From Desmodesmus armatus (taxonomy: Eukaryota > Chlorophyta > Chlorophyceae > Sphaeropleales > Scenedesmaceae), in contig VIIQ02000059.1 of assembly GCA_007449985.2 (NCBI GenBank), positions 186,001 to 250,000 of the forward strand: a stretch of 64,000 nt of DNA, given 5' to 3'. A model generated the notes under the pieces. That model was not told the DNA's origin. It ran no database searches and was given only the letters and a program-made list of their open reading frames with translations. The position numbers and the translations under genes are program-made. Positions 1-12,183 of this stretch are shown here, one piece after another (position 1 is the stretch's first letter; every line of letters begins with the position of its first letter).

Positions 1-1089
1 GGCACAGCAGCACCGACAGCAGCAGAGCATGATGGTTTTACAGATGATGACAGCGCACTGGCACCGGCAGCAGCATCAACAGGTTGGAGTCAGGGTTGGG
101 CTTGTCCAATAGGTGGTGGGTTTTGTAGATATCATGTACTGCATTTTCATAGCGCAACCTTTGCAGCTCGCACTGCGCAGCTGTCCAGCCGGGTGATCGG
201 CTTCTGACACAAGGTCGGTTCTGGTGTGGTGCAATAGGCCCTGGAACCTCTTTTACGCATCCACTGCACTTGTGCTTGGGAATGCACAACAGTCAAGGCC
301 TGCAGATAACAGCGGGTGTGGATATGGCATGTACCAGCTGATGTTGCGCATTCACCTATGGTCTTACGGCATGGCATGCATTGCAACCTTGTGGGCGTGC
401 TTGAACTTTATGATCAGCTTTAGGGTTGTCCGCTGCGTCGTGCTGATCTGTGCATGCACAGTGTCAGGCCCAATGCATGGCACCTGTGACCTGCCGTGCT
501 GCCAGCAATGCAAGGGTTGATTGGTTTTGTTGCTGCGTTCTGAGGTACAGGGGTTATTGCTTGTTGCCACAGCGTCCTGAGCATTAGGCTCTTGCTGCGT
601 GCTGCATGTCGGACTCATGCATGACAATACCTCGTCAACGGTTACGAGAACATCTGCAACAGCAAGGCAAAACAGTGACGATCAGCGTCCCGATGTTGTG
701 CGGCTGATTCATACAGGATATATCAATTCCTGGCCATTCGCAAGCAGCCCACGGCCACAGCGCTGGCGTGCGGCAGCAGGTCGCGCTTGAGCACAAAGGG
801 CTGCTCCTCATGCGTTTCATTGTTCGTTGCTTGAAGTTGCAATAGATCTCTGCTACCAGTACGCGCTGGACGTGGGCAGCAACCTGGCACTTTTGAGGTG
901 CTGTCGGAGGTAAAGCCAAGTGCTGCTCGCGCAAACAGGAACCCGGTGTGCTCGTTCCAGCCAAAGTATCGATGATCCATCATCTGCTGAATTGACGTTG
1001 TGCTCAAGGGCGAACAGCAGCAAGCAGCCAGCAAGTGTTGACTGAATCATCTGCTGTCTTTGGCTGCATGACCCCTTGCACAGGCAAAG
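1..1089. other. Left edge, no supported gene
   Basis: No convincing coding exon was found here. The open frames are short, overlap on both strands and have Cys/His/Trp-rich compositions typical of chance frames. The first plausible start codon of the neighbouring gene is at 1090, just after an acceptor-like CACAG at about 1078-1082. This stretch may hold 5' UTR or further upstream exons of that gene. Confidence 0.4.
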
Positions 1090-4000
1090 ATGGCAGATCA
1101 GGGTAGGCCTAGAAGGAACCCCAACCCTTCTCATAGACTGCGAAGAGCACAAGCGGATGAGCAGTACTGGAAGGAGCACGAACAGGCGGAGTCTCTGGCA
1201 GAGAGTCAGGGTGGCCATGTCCTGCATCATGGAGGGGCCAACAATGCCGCTGCAGCTGCAGCATCGCCATCGGACGGCTCAAAGCTGGACAGTTTAGGCG
1301 CAGCTGAGATGCTTCTGGTGTTCTCACGTATGGGAGGTAGGTGACACAGCACTGGCACAGGGCAAACTGTCTTTTACGGGCGCTACAGTGCCCGATTGCC
1401 AACCAACCGCACTCATCCGCCAAATCGGACCAATCACTTGCACGTGCTCGCAAATGCACGAGTCGCAGGCATGTCCAGGCTGCTAGCAACTTCTAGCGGC
1501 CAGAAATCCCGTTCTATGGGGTGTGACCTGCTTTGTGGGTCTGACACCAGCGGCAGTTACATGTTTTTGTGTCAGTTGTAGCCAAGGCCTTGTCGAATGC
1601 AGTACAAGCGAGGGCGTGATCAAGCACCCTCTGGCTGCGCCCCTTTGTTCTGACGCCGCTGCAGACTCACCTGGAGTTGATGGCCCTGCCGCAGCGGCAG
1701 CGGCAGGTGGCCAGCCTGACCCTGCCGCAGCGGCAGCGGCAGGTGGCCCGCATGACCCCAATGTGCCCTTCATGCAGCAAGCACCGGTGAGCCAGCATGA
1801 ACTCTCAGGACTGGCTTCATGCAATGCACTGGGTGTTGGTGGAAGCTTGTTTCTGTGACTTAGTACAGAAGGGAGCTGGGTCCTATGCGACCCAATTCCT
1901 GCCTTGAAGTTTGTGGTGTGTTTAGGGTGCATTATGCCCTGTTACTGCCAGGAGCTGCCTTCCTGATGTATTGCCTTTTGCACCAACACAGTCCGGACTG
2001 CACAGAGCTGCCCTGCATCTGCTCGGGAAGTAGACCTCAAGCTGCACGCTAATGCAGTAGCCAGGTCCCATCAGGCCAAACGTGCACACATCCTCAGCAG
2101 ACCCTGCTGGATTGCTCTGCTCTGCAGGTGGCGGCGGTCCAGGGTGGCGGAGCTGCAGTGGCTGGCGGTGCTGCAGCAGGTGAGGCAACAAGGCTTTACT
2201 GTCATGGTGCCTGCTAGCATTCAATGAAGTTCAGATGGCACCCCGCCCACAAAGTTTGCTGTGTGCCTCCTCAGGCTGTTTCATGACGGTAGGCAGGGTG
2301 TCAAGGTTTGGGCCCTGAACCCCTTGGTAAAGTGGTGCAGGGGATTCTGCAGCAAGGGTCGTGTAGCTGCAAGCATATGCAGTGTCGTGCCTGTGCGCAT
2401 TGCGCCCAGAGCAGTGGCATGTGCAAAGCCAGATGCACGCTGCATGTATGTGCATACAACCACACACTGTGCTGCACAAGCCATGTGTGAATACGGTATT
2501 CTCTGTGCCTAACACACTACTACTCTGTTGTGGATGCACGCATTCCAAACCGCGGGGCATCTGTGCACCATTCTTCCTCTCCCCCCAAGGCCGCACCATA
2601 CATGTACGTCCTATGCCCCGCCGGAGAGTCGGACTCCCGTGCTGACGAGGATCCTGCCATCCGTGGATGATGCAAGTGCCCATAGCCTCCACCCCTTTGT
2701 CAACATGGCTGCAGCCCCCTGCACACCCTCTGCACTCTTTGTGCGCCACAGTGTGACTCACCCACATCATGAACTGTCTTTGCCGCCTGCAGGAGATGAT
2801 GATGGTGACGGGGGTGCTGGTGGCAATGCAGGCATCATGCCGGGCATCCTGCAGGACGCACAGGTGAGCCACTATGTTGTTGTGGTACTACCAGCGGCTG
2901 CCTTCCAATGGAGGGCTAGCATCATGGCTTGGATTTATGGTGTTGTGCTGCACAAGCAGGGCAGTGGTCACTGCATGGCGTCCCACCGTGGTTGTGGCCA
3001 TCTGCACTGCTTTCAAAGCAAAGTTTGCACACTGGCATGAATGACAGAATTCGTGTGCATCGTGTTGAGACGGGTGCACAGAAACAGAACCCCCCCCCCT
3101 TTTGGATGTTTGTATTCACAGGGTGCTCAGGCTGGAGCTGGGGCACTGGTGCTTGGGTTGCCAGCTAACCTACAAGTGCCCTTCCGGCAACCCGCACTAG
3201 TAAGCCAGCACTGATCTAATGATTGGCGGCTCAGGCAATGCATGTACTCTTAACACATTGCTTTGCGTGCATTCCATGGCGGAAGGTTGCAAATGTGACC
3301 TTGTACACGAGCAGTTCATGAATTCATTCTGGTCCAAGCCTTGATAAGGTTGCGGTGCCTTGTGCACTGGTGCAGGCAGGCTGTAACTGTGATTGCCTTG
3401 CATATACTGCTTGATAACACAATATCTGCAGCAAGGTGCACGCCAACGCTAGGCTCCATCTGTAGGCCGCTTCGGAAACACACACATAACCCAACCTGGC
3501 AGAACTAGTGCCCTTTAATTGTTTCCGCTCTGCTTGTGGTGGCTGCGGCGCAGGGTGTGGGTGCTGCAGAGGCTGGCAATGATGCAGCAGGTAAGGCCAA
3601 ATCTGATCTATAGCGGCGGCTCAGGTACCAAGACTCATAGCAAACATGCCGATCAGCATCCAACTTGCGCGGTGCAGTCCGGATTTGCCTCAAAAGGAAT
3701 GGCTGTTTACGTCACGCATAGTATCACGGAATGGCTGGCAGGAAAGGTGTATGCCCTGCACCCAGCCATCCACCTTGCTGCTCAAAGTCACGGCTATTGC
3801 TGCTGCAAGCCTTGCATGATGGCCACGCCAGTTGCGGCTCTGGCAGAGCTGCCCCAGGAAGATAGAGGCGACAGCCTGGCAGTGCCCTCAGTTTGCCAAT
3901 TTTGATGGCATCCAAGCCTTAGATATGTGTGGCGCACAGCCTGCATCCCCTACCATACCCTCTGCACATGTGGGATAACAATTCAACTCACCTGCATGCA

Positions 4001-7000
4001 ATGATTTGCCTGTGCCGCCTACAGGTGGTGATGCTGGAGGGGTTGCTGGTGGCGATGCTGGAATCATGCCGGGCTTACCACAGGGCATACCACTAGGCCG
4101 ACGACCCCCTAACCCGGCTACCCCACCCCCTAGCCAGGTGCTCCGGCTAGGGGGCGGGCCAGCCCCAGCTAGGGTGCCAACGGCCAGCTAACCCTGGCTA
4201 ACTGGGTCAGGGTGTGGCCACCCCTAGCCGGGGGCCGACCAGCCTTGGCCAAGGGTCACCATGTCAAACTGACTACTAATTGAGCTGTGCTGTGGTGAAC
4301 GCTGCATGCTGGGATGGTGCAACGAGCATGGAAGTGGGCCTGGGGCAGTTGTTGTAAGGGTGCCACCATGACAGTGTCGTCATCATGACCAACATGTCAA
4401 GGGGCACTGCATGATGGTTGGCCGTGACGCCGCATGCATGCACCCGCCTGATGGTGTCGGGCCGGTGTTTGCTCACAGGTTCAACAGGAGGCAATGTGAA
4501 AGGGTTATGTGTTGGGGCCCCTGGCATGGCTCAGCAATTGCTGAGCAATGCACGAGGAGTGACCCTGCCACTGTGGCAGCCATCCTGATGCAGAACACAC
4601 TGTCTGTAATGTACATCCTTTCAGAAACCTGCTTTGCAAACACCCAACCCTCAGGCAAGTGTTGCAGTGACAACAATGGCATCCACACCTGCAGTGTTCA
4701 GCACTATACCCCTTCACCTGCTGTGTTTGTCAATCAGCACCGTTCTCCTGTGCCATACTGGCCCTTGTGCAGCCATTCAAAACCTATTGGTACAGCTAGA
4801 AAGCTTTCTTTAGAGGCAGTGGCGTTTTCGGACCCCCCACCCAGGAGCTGTTTGCGGAGTCAAACCTGCATCATTCAATAACAGCCACATATAGCTATGT
4901 TGGGGCCCTGGGGCATGTTGCAGACCCTCCTCTCCATTAACGTGCCACGTTGTGGTCAACGTGCCGCTCGCTGTCGTGCCTCAAGGTGCTGTTTAGCATC
5001 AACCACCAGCAGAACCTGCAGCGTTGTGCTGTCCACTTCTACCGGACTCGTCAGACAGCAGGCTCCTGGCTAGAATATGCCTCGCTTCTCCATTGGCTCG
5101 CTTCTTGGCCCTTTAAGACGCTCGATAGGCCCTCAGTCCCCGTGGTCGTCACAAATTGTTCAGATCATCATAGTCCTGTTCTGCTGTGCGAAAGGTTAAC
5201 AGCATGCAGGAGGCCGTCTGTCAGCTGAGCTATGCGAGTTGATGGTACACAGGTGTTTCGCACAAGCGGTGGGCGCTGGACCACGGTGTCTTGTCTGCCC
5301 AGCATTCAACCGCCACAGAGATCACAGCAGTGATGCACCCTCCACAGGTGTGCTGAAGCATGGGGCGGGTGCTGGTGCCTTAGGTATACGTCACTGCTTT
5401 TCCAGGGTCTGCGTATGTAGGTTTGGGTAGGGCTGGAAGCCATGACAGTCGCACGAAGCAGCAGGAGTGCATGCCTAGCAGCTGTGGAGTGTGAATGCAG
5501 TCCAGTGTGTTGGTTTGCAGTCCAGGTACTGCATGGTTGTCACAGCTGTTGGGGCAATGCATGCACGTCCTGTCACATTGCTTACGGGCTCCTGCTGCTT
5601 TGCCCTCTGCAGCCAAGCAGCGCATCGAGCGCTTCAAGGACTACGTTGAGATGGACGTGTACCCAGATGATGTGTTGGAGATTCCTTCAGGGGCCTGCCA
5701 GGTGCCTACAAATTCCTGAAGGCTTGGTGTGAGCTGAACACAGTCAACAAGAGCAAGCACTCAGGCCATGTGGTTCAAGGCAATGCTGCACACCACAATG
5801 GTGCAGACATGAGGTAAGGTGTGCTACAACCCGCATGACGTGTGCTGAAAGCATTGATGATAAGCTACAGTGCGGGTAACACGGCAGCAGCAGACTCTGC
5901 TGACTCTGCAGATCAGATTTGACTGGCAGGAAGTGCCTGATTGTGCCACACTGTTGCACATTTGCCAGGCCGGCTCTTCAGCCCTGTATCGCACTCCCTG
6001 TGCATCAGCTTCTGCATTCCAGCTCAAGCAGACATGCCCAAAAATCTGGAAACCTTGCATGTACGTCACCCATTGACTCAGCGGCTGCACTGACAGTTGT
6101 GCTTTCCTGCCATGTATGCCTGTCGGCTGCTGCCACTGATCACAGGGATTCAAGGAAGACAAGGCGGCTTCCATGACAAGCCTCAAAGTGTGTTGTGATG
6201 GACTGCTGTTTCAGCAAGCCAGCCATACCGGCAGCCAGCAGTCAACAGAGCAGTGTCTTGGGCAGTTTTGGCTGCACAGCCGCAGCAGCAGACAGTTGAT
6301 GTAGGAGTTGTAATTGTTGTGCTGAATGCAGCGGTGGTGGCCGGCAGGCAGTTAGGGGCAGCCTATCTCCCTGTTGTTTGACACTTGTGGGAGATTTGAG
6401 TTGTGTGCTGGTGCCGGGAGTGGTTGTGAGTGCTGCAAATGCAGGTTGTCCTGATTTTGTGTTGCAACATGTGTTTGCAATTTACAACAGAACGGGATCA
6501 CAACGGGCTGGGCAGCAATGGCACAGCACCAATTGGTGCTGCTCCCAACTTGAGAGAGTCTGGCTTCTTTACTGAAATTGCGGCACTATGTCAGCGGTTG
6601 CTGCCAAGTCACTACAAACCCAAGCAGGGCCAGTCACAACAGACTCTTGAGTGTTCAACTGCCATTCTGGAGAAAGCGCATAGCACAAGCAGTGCCACAC
6701 AGCCGGCATTGTTGCTGTGAGCGTCGTGCACAATGGCTGGCCATAGCTGGGCATACCCCAGCACTCATCACAGCCATAGCCAGCATTCACCAGAGACATA
6801 GCCAGCGCTGGCTGGGTGAGGCTGGGGCCACCCTAGCCGGGGTGGCTGCCCCAGCCGGACAACCCTGGCTAGGCTTGGGCTACCCTGAGTGATGTTCCAT
6901 TTTGGCTAGGTAGCCAGCTACCCCGGGTCACTGGAAAAAGGGGTAGCCGGCTAGGGGGGGTGTCGGCCTAGTGATACGGGTGAGCTTTGCATTGAGGTGT

Positions 7001-9978
7001 TGTGGCAAGCTGTCTGCATCGGCCAGCTTGAGGAGTTAACGTTTTGCATTGCCTTCAATGCGCAATTGTGTACTGCAGCACAATGCAAGTGCATCTTTGC
7101 TGGCGTGTTCACTCGTGGGGTCCAGCATCCAGGGCAACAAAACTCCCTTTTTTTTGGTTTTACCAGGGGGGGCGTAATCCCACTGGCTGGCCACACACAG
7201 CGCAATCAGGCGAACCCAATTGCCGGGGGCCCGAGGCAGAGCCTCACCAATGAAATCGCCTAACACCCCTATACCAGGAGGTGCCCAGTGCCCGGACCAA
7301 AAAGCATGGGAGTTGAACCCACACACCTCCTCGGTGTGCTACAGCGACTGCCAGCGCAGCGCAACCATGCACACCCGACCAGTGTTCACTGGCCGCCCCA
7401 ATAAAGGAGTCTAAACACCGACATACATCGGCAAATTGAAGTGTCATGAACGGACCAGCATCCCACCTTGCAAGCTGCAACTGCTGTATGAGTCTGCGGA
7501 TTGAGCTCACTGCACTGTGCCATGCAGGCCACAACGGCCAAACAATACTATACAGATGCACTCCTAACAGCGCCACCAATCCTTCCTCACTGCACCCCCA
7601 GTCATGCGCACTAGTACCCGATGCAAGTTGTGTGCCCAACAGCACATGCAGTAACTCCCATCTCAAAGCCCATTCACACAAGCAAGTGCCAACTGCCGCC
7701 ACCCTAGTATTCCCATTCACTGTCGCTGTCACTGACGCTAGAAACATCCGCTGAGCTGTCGAACACGCCCTCGTCCTCTAGATAGGCTGCCGCCTGCACA
7801 TACTTCCCCACACCCCCAACAAAATCCTCATACACGACTCCTTGTTCCATTTGGTGCCTTCAGATGGGTTACACTTTGCTGAGTCTGTTTTTTATGCCCT
7901 ACTTGGTTTGGAAGTGGCGGTCAGCAGCAAATGCTGCATAAGGGGACATCACTGCTGCCAAAGTGCCAGGCACCCTTCAGCATCATTGCGCCTGCCTAAT
8001 TGATGTCAAAAACTATATCTCCTGCAGGACTTGGTCCAAGCACTCGATGCTCACCAGCAGTCACTTCCTCCGTGACAGAGTTGCTGACCAGGCATTGGGT
8101 TCCTTTTCACCATTACAGTCGTGCCGGCATTCTTGTACTGACTGCCTGGCGCAGGCCTGGGAGGTTACTTGGACTGTATGTCACATGGTGGCACCGCACT
8201 GGGCAAACCACATGGAATCTTTTTGGCTGCTTCTTGTCTGCAGGGTTCTCAGGGTGAAGCTGAGGAGCCTGGCGTGCCAGCTGGTGGTGCTGATGATGGT
8301 GGTGACGGCGGCATCGTTGAGGAGGATGAGGGCCACAGCGGTGATGCAGGTAGGAACTGCCTGATGTTTAACGGGTTTTGGGCGAAACCTGAACGGTCTC
8401 TCAGTCGCATGCTCAATATCTGAGGGGGCAGGCGGACGGGGTTGTCAATGGTCAAGTCAGATATGAGAGATTGCATGTGCGGCATCCCACAAGGGAGCCA
8501 GGGAGATTGGCGGTAGTAACTCAGAATCCGACCATAGCAGAATGCGAGCAAACACCACCAAGACTCTGTCCAATGCAGTCTACAGCTGTAACAGGTACTA
8601 CCAGCTGCCTGCTACTGCAGAGTACCGTGTGATTGCAGTTATCATCATGCAGCAAAAGGCCCTCCCTAAGTGCATTTGACATACTGCATGTGATGCTGCC
8701 CACTCCTCTCCCACAATGCTGCCTGCAGGTGATGATGTCGCAGGAGGCCGAGGTGATGATGTTGGAGAGATCGCAGGCGGCGGTGCTGCCATCATGCCGG
8801 GCTTACTGCAGCGTGCACAGGTGAGCCACGTGCTGATGTGTTACAGCAAGGTGCCAGTGGAATTCCAATTGGCTACCGTATTGGGGAACTAGGGCTTCAT
8901 TGCAGGTCCATATTGCATGATCTTCTGCATCCTACCGGTAGCATGGGTGTACCATTACTGTGACCAGCTGTGATGCATTGCGAACTGTAGCGCGACGCAT
9001 GTGCATCGCCACAGGCATGTACTGCTGAAGCAACTGTGCCTGTAGGCTGGACTGTTCTACAATAAAAGCTGTGGCTGGATTGAGGTCCTGATCAATTTTT
9101 GGGGATTGCACCTTGTTTGTGTTTTACATGCCGTGCGAACTTGGCTTGGCGCTGAAAGAAGCGTCTGGCATGACTGTTGTCAGCATTGTGCAGTTGAGAT
9201 TTGAATTCCAAATCGTCAAGTTTATCTTGTGCATTGGTGGAATTCACCTTGAGTCACTGGCAACTTTGTGTTGTGTGTACAAAGAGTTTTTGCTACCAGC
9301 TATTTTCTTGAGGAAGAACCTGCCGCAGTGACTCACAGTGTTGTGTGGCACTATGTTCAATCAGCAATCGTCCCTTCTTGCACTGCATTGCCCTATAACC
9401 GTACTGCCTGCTTGGGGAGCATTCCCAACTTTCAACCCCAAAGTTGTATGCAACTGGGCTGTCCACAGTGCACCAAGCTAGGCCAACTGATGTTCCAGCA
9501 ATCCTACTGTTTGTTCCCCTACACCCTACTTGAGAGACTGGGGTACAACAAGTTGAAGGCCCTGTGGGCACCCCCATGAGCCCCTGGCTTGCTGGCATGT
9601 GCCGAGGTTGGTACCCCGTCCCCTGATACTGTACTTCACTGTACTGTACTGTTTGGTGCATGCAGGGGCCTCAGGCTGGAGAAGGGGCGCTGGGCTGCAA
9701 CCAATTGGCGGCGTTGGCAATGGCAGCGACCATGGTGACGGCAGCTGCAGTGAGGAGGATGAGGGCTTTGGCGGCGGTGGGCCAGGTAGGTGCATGTTGG
9801 TACTACATGTAGTACCATACATGGGGCTTATATTGGTACAGTCTATCTGGCGCAACTCACTCTAAGCCACTGTTGACAAACTTATTGTTTACACAACAGC
9901 TGACGCCCAGGTGGCGTCAGTGCTGGATCGTACCCTTACATGTGATTTGTTGGACCGGGGGGAGGCGTTGCTGCAGTG
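1090..9978 (+). CDS. Hypothetical Gly/Ala/Asp-rich protein from tandemly repeated exons, interrupted by a DNA transposon
   Basis: I do not recognise the product. Exons whose phases fit each other are 1090-1336 (ATG, about 82 residues), 1665-1786, 2128-2179, 2793-2863, 3122-3199, 3554-3590, 4025-4090 (continued at 6978-6979 after the transposon), 8244-8349 and 8729-8820. Less certain exons are 9666-9785 and 9899-9978, the latter ending in TGA. Three exon types recur. One is a phase-0 exon with VPF and Q residues just before the donor (1665-1786, 3122-3199). The second is an Ala/Gly exon ending in phase 1 (2128-2179, 3554-3590). The third is a phase-1 exon ending with the motif IMPGxxQ and a GTGAGC donor (2793-2863, 4025-4090, 8729-8820). 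The exon at 9666-9785 matches its relatives in phase 0 in its first half and in another phase in its second half, so a small indel is likely there. The gene may be non-functional because of the transposon and this shift. No domain, signal peptide or membrane segment is evident. Confidence 0.45.
5613..5818 (+). pseudogene. Coding-like fragment inside the transposon, frame broken
   Basis: After a TGCAG acceptor, one frame reads an ordinary protein-like stretch (RIERFKDYVEMDVYPDD) up to about 5698. A second frame then takes over (AYKFLKAWCELNT) and runs to a GTAAGG donor at about 5816. The two frames differ, so one indel would join them. This could be a relic of transposase or of a captured host gene. 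I cannot assign a family. Confidence 0.35.
6487..6719 (+). pseudogene. Second coding-like fragment inside the transposon
   Basis: An open stretch of about 75 codons ends in TGA at 6717-6719. It contains balanced residues (ESGFFTEIAALCQRLL) unlike the chance frames around it. It sits directly before the right subterminal repeat zone of the CACTA-like element. It may be the end of a degraded transposon ORF. No family was recognised. Confidence 0.3.
6980..8243. other. Intron-like stretch between repeated exons
   Basis: Apart from the SINE, this stretch shows no strong coding signal. A possible short phase-0 exon follows a TGCAG at about 8028 (residues DLVQALDAHQQ). If the unit structure of the gene is regular, one or two members of the repeated exon set have been lost or have diverged here. 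Confidence 0.35.
7150..7395 (-). mobile_element. tRNA-derived SINE
   Basis: Read on the minus strand, the segment starts with a tRNA-like head. An A-box-like GTAGCACACC is followed by an excellent B box, GGTTCAACTCC (consensus GGTTCGANTCC), at about 7307-7317. The head is followed by roughly 160 bp of unrelated body and an A-rich tail (A9 at about 7149-7157 on this strand). It cannot fold as an ordinary tRNA because the acceptor stem does not pair. Target-site duplications are not clear. Confidence 0.5.
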
Positions 9979-11490
9979 ATGCTGCTGTCCAGCTGCTACA
10001 CACTTACTGCTGCCGGCGTGCTGCTGCTGGGGTACCCCACATCGGCCGGTGGTGCTGCCTCCCCTGGTCAGGCTGGAATGAACACAGAGTGACAGTTTGA
10101 GCACTTACAATTGCACAGCAGCACCGCGGCGTTAGCGTTTTGTTGTCTACCCGTGAAGCCAATCATGCGCACGTCAGTCCAAGGCGTGGACAACTGTCGT
10201 CTGCGGAGCTCGTAACCGTTCCTCAGCTAATGGCAGCAATCGAGTGGCCACCACAAGGACCAATGACATAGCTAAACACACAAGTTAACAAGGGACTCCG
10301 TGGACCTGTGACTTGCATGTAGTATCACCAATTGTTGGCAACAGGCGAATTACCACTGTTGCCCATCGGCCTGCGATGGCCTGGGTGCATCTGATGAGGG
10401 TGATCACCCGCACGTGATATGAATTTCGTTTGCTGACACATTTCCTGCACAGAGGCTGGATTTCCCAGATTTGACGAGAGCTGGACCCGTTGTGGGTTGG
10501 GCACAAGCGCCCTGGGCAATGGTTGGTGTGCCTGTTTCACTAAAATTACAACAAGGCTCAACGTGGCGAGGGGTTGATACGGCAGGCCAGACTACATGCA
10601 TGTAGGCATGTGCAGTTACGGCCGTCATGGCCATCCATCCATATGGGCAAGTTTGCTCGGGGCCCTGTACTGCAGTAGTGCTCCACCTTGCGACGTCACA
10701 TGAGCATCTGAAGCCGAGGATCGGAACGTTGCGCATGCTTTATTTCTGGGGACAGCATGTGACCTATGTAGGACAGGTCTGCTTTGTGAAAATAACATGA
10801 CTCGGAACGTAGGCGCCCTTGCAAGTCACAAGGAAGATGCACCTGCACTTGATGGATCCCAACGTGTTGTGTGTCAGGTACTGTGGTGCATCGTCAGTCA
10901 GCTGTTCGCTCACTTACTTCATAAGCATTGTATAACACATTGTTTATCCAGTACCAACATAGGTAGGCCCTGGAACATTGTTGGCGCCCTATGGGGTGAG
11001 CCTCCAACTGGGGTGTTATTCTTTAACCATGTAACAGGACATCCGCAACAGCTTTTATCAGGCCGACGCCCACTAATCTTGCTGTGTAAGTGTTCCTCAG
11101 TGGGTCTGTGACTCTGTCAGCTTGCTTGTTGAATCAAGCCTTATCCTAGCCCAGTTAACCACAGTATGCATCGAGTCCCAGCCCGGCAGTGCAACTTCTC
11201 TTAGATTGGGGTGGGGCCAGGGATGGAGGGGGGGGGGGGCGATGATGGCGTTATGCGGATGCGGCAGCTTCCTGCCACGCAGGACACACTTGATGTCATT
11301 GACCCCTCAGACTGAGCTTACTGCCCTTTCCCTGTTGCACCGGGTGGTTTGGTGACTGTTGCTGCTCTGTTTTCACTCAAAGCCGTCATCACAAAAGTTC
11401 ACACAAGCCCGCAACCACATTGTATCACACCAATCCCCTTGCCCTCAAATCCCAGGAGTGAGAAGCTCGTCACGGCAACACACATCTTAG
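9979..11490. other. Intergenic stretch, no supported gene
   Basis: Only short frames occur. The frame opening with ATG at 10797 runs to a GTACTG donor-like site near 10878 and could be a small exon, but nothing supports it further. A run of ten or so G at about 11229-11240 may be of uncertain length. Confidence 0.35.
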
Positions 11491-12151
11491 GTGCTCACAA
11501 CTCTCCAAGGAGGGTTCATTGTACGCTGCTTGATCCAACACGCTGCCCCTCAACTTGCCTTGCCGGCTGCTCGCAGGGGTTGCAGATCTGAACGTACAAG
11601 CAGCACGTGCAGCACATGCAGCGGCAGATTGGAGGGTTGCATTAGCTGTTGCAAACAGCAGCCGCGAAGCACAGTTGCTGGCCTTAGAAGCTGGTCGTGC
11701 TGGGGGTTTGGGGCGGGAAGCAGCAGGCTGCGGTCACGTGGCAAGGCAGCCGGAGCTGCGGCAGCACCAGCAGTAGCAGCAGCTGGCACTGGGAAGGCTA
11801 GCAGCCGCGGCAGGCGGGCAGCAGCTCAGCCAGTGGTGGATGTGGCCCAGGGACAGAGGGGTGAGGAGGTAGCTGCCAAAGATGCTGCTGGTGCTGGGCG
11901 CAGCCGTAGCAGAGGGAAAGCTGCAGGGCTGGAAGGTGGGGACCAGCCAGCAGGGACGGCCAAGGGGGCGGGTGGCAAGGGTGCTTCAGGCAAGGGGGCA
12001 GGTGGGAAGGGTGCTTCCGCGCGCAGCCGCAGCAGGAGCAAGTCTGGTGCAGCAGGGCCAGCGCGTGCTCCAGCACGGGCAGCAGCAAACAGGGGCGGGG
12101 GCAAGCAGCAGCAAAGCGTGCAGCATCCTGCACCAGCAGCAGCACTAGCAG

Positions 12152-12183
<32 letters not shown>

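Larger units (their letters stand above)
4091..6973. mobile_element. CACTA/CMC-type DNA transposon, probably non-autonomous
   Basis: The ends are inverted repeats that begin CACTAGGCCGAC (4091-4102) and end GTCGGCCTAGTG (6962-6973). About 29 of the outer 34 positions match. Both ends are flanked by ATAC (4087-4090 and 6974-6977), a 4-bp target-site duplication. Inside each end (4091-4262 and about 6770-6973) lie many copies of a short motif around GGCTAG/CTAGCC in both orientations, like the subterminal repeats of CACTA elements. Families of the CACTA-Mirage-Chapaev group have short target duplications (CACTA usually 3 bp, Chapaev 4 bp). The interior has no intact transposase. It holds only short coding-like scraps near 5613-5818 and 6487-6719. 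Removing the element and one ATAC restores the host exon to the same length as its paralogue at 8729-8820. Confidence 0.8.

Noticed and set aside
7300..7372. Ordinary tRNA gene on the minus strand
   Set aside because: The B box is good, but the acceptor stem does not pair and the anticodon arm is irregular, so a tRNA-derived SINE fits better.
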